A DNA stretch of 64,000 bases from Pelobates cultripes (lineage: Eukaryota; Chordata; Amphibia; Anura; Pelobatidae): the NCBI GenBank assembly GCA_933207985.1, contig OW240915.1, positions 265,151,315 to 265,215,314 of the forward strand, written 5' to 3'. Below are positions 60,090 to 64,000 of the stretch, piece after piece (position 1 is the stretch's first letter; each line of letters starts with the position of its first letter). The translations under genes were made by a program, and so were the position numbers. The notes beneath the pieces are model-generated. The model did not search any database and was not told the DNA's origin. It saw nothing but the letters and a program-made list of their open reading frames with translations.

Positions 60090-61383
60090 CATAATTTTCT
60101 GTACATTTATTTAAAGGAGCTTTAGACGATGATCATTTGTGGGCCCCATGTTGTGTTCATGTGAAAAATAAAAGATGTGCATTTAGAAGGGATAAATAAA
60201 AAGGTTCTGGAATGTCTACTAGTAGATTATGCAGGTTTTTGCATTACAATGACATGGATTGTCTCAAGGATCAGTGAAGTTAATTACCAATTCATGTTAT
60301 ACTGCGAGACAACTCTAAGCAGGCCATCCTCTTCCTTCTGAATCTATTTTCTCTTTTGTTTTTCTATATTCTTTTACATCCCCAGAGGCATAAGTTGCAC
60401 TTCTTCTGTTATGCTGTCTACTTCCCTGTAAGCCTGGGGCTTTAGCTTAGTGAAATTAGGGCCAGAGTTACATCCCAGAATCCCTTTGGTTGAAATATGT
60501 TTTCGGCATCCAATTTTTCAGTTCAGGCAAATTGAAAATACCTGTTAAATTCCCTGTTTTACAGTTCACTAGCCAGGAGCTTACTCATCATATCCAGAAA
60601 ATATGGAAAACTTTTCAATCGACACCATGCTGTACACAACACGATTTGCATAATAGGTCAACAACAAAGTTGCTTAACTACTGTATATTGGTAATTTTAA
60701 GCAGATTTAGGACAGCAATGGTGACCTTAAATTGCATCTTTTTTTTTGTTGTTGCAAATCTCTATGCTTGAAAAGGTTTGTCCAAATTGGAAAAAATTGA
60801 TCTCACTCCAGCTGCAATTTGACTGCTAAGAGGATTATTCAAATCCGTATAGATGTAAAAGGTGAGACTATGTGAATATAGTGTAGCAATCTAATTGCGC
60901 TGCTTACTCACAATCCACTCCGATTTTTCTGTTATCTAATAATTGTATACATTACTTTCTTTTTATAATGTCTAGAATAGTTGCTGGTTCCACTTAATAG
61001 GAGAGAGTCTTCAGTTACTGTCCACCATTTTGTTTATAGCTGCCATTTTGTACCAACTGTTGCAAGTGTTTTCCATATGTATTTATCCCTAATAGACAAC
61101 TAACTCCTCTTTGAACTGACCTTGGATAGAGATTGTCTAAATGTCAACCATTTTATGGATCAAAAAGTAGCTACGAGTCTCCAGTTAACTGAGAGTTTGG
61201 ACAATTAGCAGTTATACCACAGGACCATTATTTCTAATATACATTATTATATTATTTAATGATTTTTGTACATTTACCATTACCATTGTTAATAAACATC
61301 AAACAATATGTGGATTTGTTTAGGTTTATAAGCACACCATATTTTTATTAGGGGTTGCTGCTACACTAATTCTGGGTAATCAT

Positions 61384-61416
61384 TATCTATCTATCTATCT
61401 ATCTGTCTGTCTATGC
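61384..61416. repeat. (TATC)n microsatellite
   Basis: Six TATC units followed by two TGTC variants. Confidence 0.93.
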
Positions 61417-62357
61417 ATTGTGTAAAACTGGAATATTTTTAGGGCTAAAGACTGCAAGTGACCTGCAGATTCATTTCTTATTTCTTTCCTGCTACATCAA
61501 GATACTTCATACTGACAGCCAGTTATGGATTTTTCTTGCTCCCTCCAAACTGAGTGATTGATAGAGACTTACCCTTTGTGTAATGTGATTTCCCCACTCG
61601 CGCACCGTTGTTGTAAAAGAAGGCCTTAAGCAATGTTTGCTACCCACTGACTGTGTCCCTTATTCCTGTGTTAGTGCCTTCAAGCAAGGTTAATATGCAT
61701 GCATGCTTAATGTGTAGCAGAGTACGTTCTGAGAATTGAAAAAGGAAATAGGTAACCAGTAATGGTCCGAGATCACAGCCAGGAAACAGACTGGGTCCAG
61801 ATACAGCCGTTCCAATAGCATCCAGCCTCCAATGTCCAGTTTTCTGCTCCAAGTGTCACGCTTGAAGCAGTTAGACAAACTGGAAGAAGGAGAGAGAACT
61901 CTATTGTTTCAACCTTTTTTTATTATTATTTTTATTATTGTTTTAATTATGAATAAATGAACAAGATAACCTAGTAGAACATTGTAGTCAATGGTTGCTG
62001 GGATGGGAGCCAGCAGAGAGATATATTCATACAATTTTGTATAAAATATTTTTACATGTCAGGCACCATCTTAAACAATGTTAGAAGCCATCCCAAAATG
62101 TATTTGTCAAGTCAAACTCTTAACTAATGTGTAGTTAAGAGTTTTATTGCACTTAAATAAGACTTGATATAGAATGATCTACCTTAGAACACATTTTATA
62201 AATGACTGAAAGTGGGCTCGCTCGAAAACAGGACGTGACGTGTCGTGAAGGGCGTGATGTCACTTCCGGGTATAAGCCGGGCTGAGAAGGGGGCATAACA
62301 GGGTCTGGGGGGGGCTAGTCCTAAGGGTGGCTTCCTATTGGAAGATATGAAAGAAGG

Positions 62358-62935
62358 CAGTGGCGTACACACAGGGGCGTACCTAGAGCATTTGGCAACC
62401 GGGGCGGATCCTGTGCTTGGCAACCCCCCCCCCTCCTCACCCAAAAAAAAAAAAATGTTAAAGGTTTTCTTTCTTTTTTTTTACAATTTGTAAACTTTGC
62501 AAAACCGCTGTCAGCCCCTCCTACAAAACCCTTGTCCTGCCCCGCCCCTCCTACAAAACCTCTGTCCTGCCCCTTCTACAAATCCTGTACTGCCCCGTCT
62601 ACAAAACCCCCGCAACCCCCTTCCACAAATCCCCTGCTTATCCCCCCTTATAAAGACTCCTGTCCCAATACAAAACCCCCGCCCCTTCTACAAAATCCCT
62701 GCAGCCCCACACACACATTTACAGGCAGACAGTCACACACTCAGTTACAGACAGACAGTCACACACTCAGTTACAGGCAGACAGTCACACACAGTCACAG
62801 GCAGACAGTCACACATACACATTTCCTCCGTGCGGCCAGTTTATCAGCTGTTTGCTTGTGTGAGCTGTACTGCCGCACGGCACCCTAACTACCATGGGAC
62901 ACTGTGCGGCCACAGCTCACACAGCCCCCTCCAGC
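62358..62935 (+). mobile_element. hAT-like left ends and C-rich minisatellites
   Basis: Two hAT-like left termini lie 14 bp apart, CAGTGGCGTACAC at 62358 and CAGGGGCGTACCTAGAG at 62372, suggesting one element inserted at the edge of another. Downstream are imperfect CCCCTYCTACAAAACC units (about 62512-62700) and then four units of about 28 bp built on ACAGGCAGACAGTCACACAC (62730-62820). No right termini are found before the next element at 62936. Confidence 0.55.
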
Positions 62936-64000
62936 CAGGGTCGGTGCAAGGATTTTTGCCGCCCTAGGCAAAAGTAAAGTTTGCCGCCCCCCCATGTGAC
63001 ATCACAATGCCCCACCCATATGATCTGCCATGTTAACTAACACCAGTGCTGCAGTGCCGTCGTGTTTACATTAAAAGGCCTGCAGGGACAGGCTATAGAC
63101 ACCAGAACCACTACATTAAGCCGCAGTGGTTCTAGGGACTATAGTGTTTCTTTAATGTGAGGTAAATTAGAGATTAGTGCCACAAATAATATACTAGATT
63201 GCCTACTTACAACCAGATGAGGATGATGATGGGCTCTAGCTGCAGTCTAGCTCCACTGGTCTGGTACAGAACAGGCTCTCTGGAGGCGGTTTGTAACTGT
63301 GGTCACAAAAATCAATGTTCTGGGAGAACGGGAAGCAGCTCCATTTTTTGGGGGGTCCTTTACACAGCTCAAGGTCTGGGTCCCAGGGTCCACCTTCATG
63401 TTCCACCAATGAGTTTGTTCACAGGGGGTGGAGTGTGTGTGTGGGGGATGTCCTGATATGTGTGTGTAAGGAATGCATTGTGTGAATCTGTGTTTATATG
63501 TGTAAGGGCTTCAAGGTGTGTTTCTGTGTATGTACGGGATGCAGTGTGTGCTTCTGTAAGGGATGCATTGAGTGTGTGTAATGAATGCATTGTGTGTTTG
63601 TGTAAGGGATGCATTATGTGTAATGGTTGCAGTGTCTGTGTGTGTGATGCATTGTGTGTTTTTCTGTGTGCATGGGGTGCATTGTGTGTGTGTGATGGAT
63701 GTCAGTCTCTCCCCCTCCCTTGTCACTCTTCTCCCCCTCCCTTGTCACTCTTCTCCCCCCCCTTGTCACTCTCTTCTCCCCCCCTTGTCACTCTCTTCTC
63801 CCCTTGTCCTCTCTTCTCACATCCTCTCTTCTCCCCCCCTTGTCACTCTCTTTTCCCCTTTTCACTCTCTTTCTCCCCCGTGTCCTCTCTTTTCTCCCCG
63901 TGTCCTCTCTTTTTCTCCCCAGAGTGTCACCCTCTTTTTCTCCCCATTGTGCTCTCTTTTCTCCCAGTGTCCTCTCTTTTCTCCCCCGTGTCCTCTCTTT
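62936..64000 (-). mobile_element. Inverted relative of the 32990-35355 hAT-like element (runs off the window)
   Basis: The terminus CAGGGTCGGTGCAAGG at 62936 matches, in inverted orientation, the right end of the element at 35355 (CAGGGCCGGTGCAAGG on the minus strand). Then TTGCCGCC, CATGTGACATCACAATGCCC, the internal T2-type piece, GATGAGGATGATGATGGGCT and GTTCTGGGAGAACGGGAAGC follow in the same order as the first copy. A GT-rich array (about 63430-63710) and a C/T-rich minisatellite (63710-64000) follow, matching the layout of copy 1. The far end is outside the window. Confidence 0.88.
63710..64000. repeat. Pyrimidine-rich minisatellite, TGTCACTCTCTTCTCCCC units
   Basis: About 13 or more units of roughly 20-24 bp built on TTGTCACTCTCTTCTCCCCC and GTGTCCTCTCTTTTCTCCCC, continuing past the window end. 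It is the likely counterpart of the purine-rich array at 33370-34400, but with a shorter, different unit. Confidence 0.9.

Larger units (their letters stand above)
59379..62350. other. Intergenic stretch with two microsatellites
   Basis: AT-rich unclassified DNA with a (GA)n run at about 60066-60089 and a (TATC)n run at about 61384-61416. CpG content rises at 62215-62290. No gene is recognised. Confidence 0.5.

Noticed and set aside
62497..62967. 156-codon Pro/Leu-rich open frame
   Set aside because: It spans two tandem repeat arrays (CTACAAAACC units and ACAGGCAGACAGTCACACAC units) and the start of another transposon.
1..64000. tRNA, rRNA, snRNA or microRNA genes
   Set aside because: I saw no cloverleaf with A and B boxes, no rRNA sequence and no hairpin I could recognise as a known microRNA. 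The fold-back elements are better explained as MITEs. A covariance-model scan would be decisive.

Overview
The window is vertebrate nuclear DNA, most likely from an anuran amphibian. It is AT-rich and gene-poor, split by introns and packed with transposable elements. The repeats include a DIRS-type element, TTAA-flanked elements with the TTAAAGGRR ends described for T2/Kolobok MITEs of Xenopus, several hAT-like elements with 8-bp target duplications, and L1-like and CR1/Rex1-like LINE remnants. I cannot name the species.

The only host gene I can support is CHD7, the chromodomain helicase DNA-binding protein 7, on the minus strand. Bases 1-782 are the start of intron 2. Bases 783-2599 are exon 2, which carries the end of the 5' UTR, the start codon at 2435 and the first 551 codons. 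Bases 2600-21803 are intron 1, about 19.2 kb. Exon 1 is non-coding and ends at a GTAAGT donor just below 21804. It lies in a CpG-rich promoter region running to about 22.4 kb. No chromodomain or helicase exon is present, because those lie beyond position 1.

From 22.4 to 64 kb the sequence lies upstream of CHD7 and I find no host exon in it. It is a layered transposon landscape. There is a young 5'-truncated LINE insertion with a 14-bp duplication (27.85-28.44 kb) and a T2-type MITE (29.42-29.97 kb). A second T2-type MITE is split by a 2,366-bp hAT-like element (32.86-35.65 kb). A CR1/Rex1-like LINE fragment lies at 37-37.9 kb. A decayed DIRS element (about 42.6-47.4 kb) is interrupted by a 958-bp solo-LTR-like insertion. 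Next come an L1-like fragment (52.4-54.2 kb), a 1.8-kb hAT-like element (54.37-56.18 kb) and a 779-bp hAT-like element (58.59-59.37 kb). A second, inverted relative of the 32.99-kb element begins at 62.94 kb and runs off the end.

I found no evidence of a new multi-gene system. The most informative observations are the nested insertions with exact target duplications, a recurring group of hAT-like elements carrying CA/GT or purine-rich minisatellites, a roughly 260-bp direct duplication inside CHD7 intron 1, and a cluster of short upstream reading frames in the CHD7 leader.
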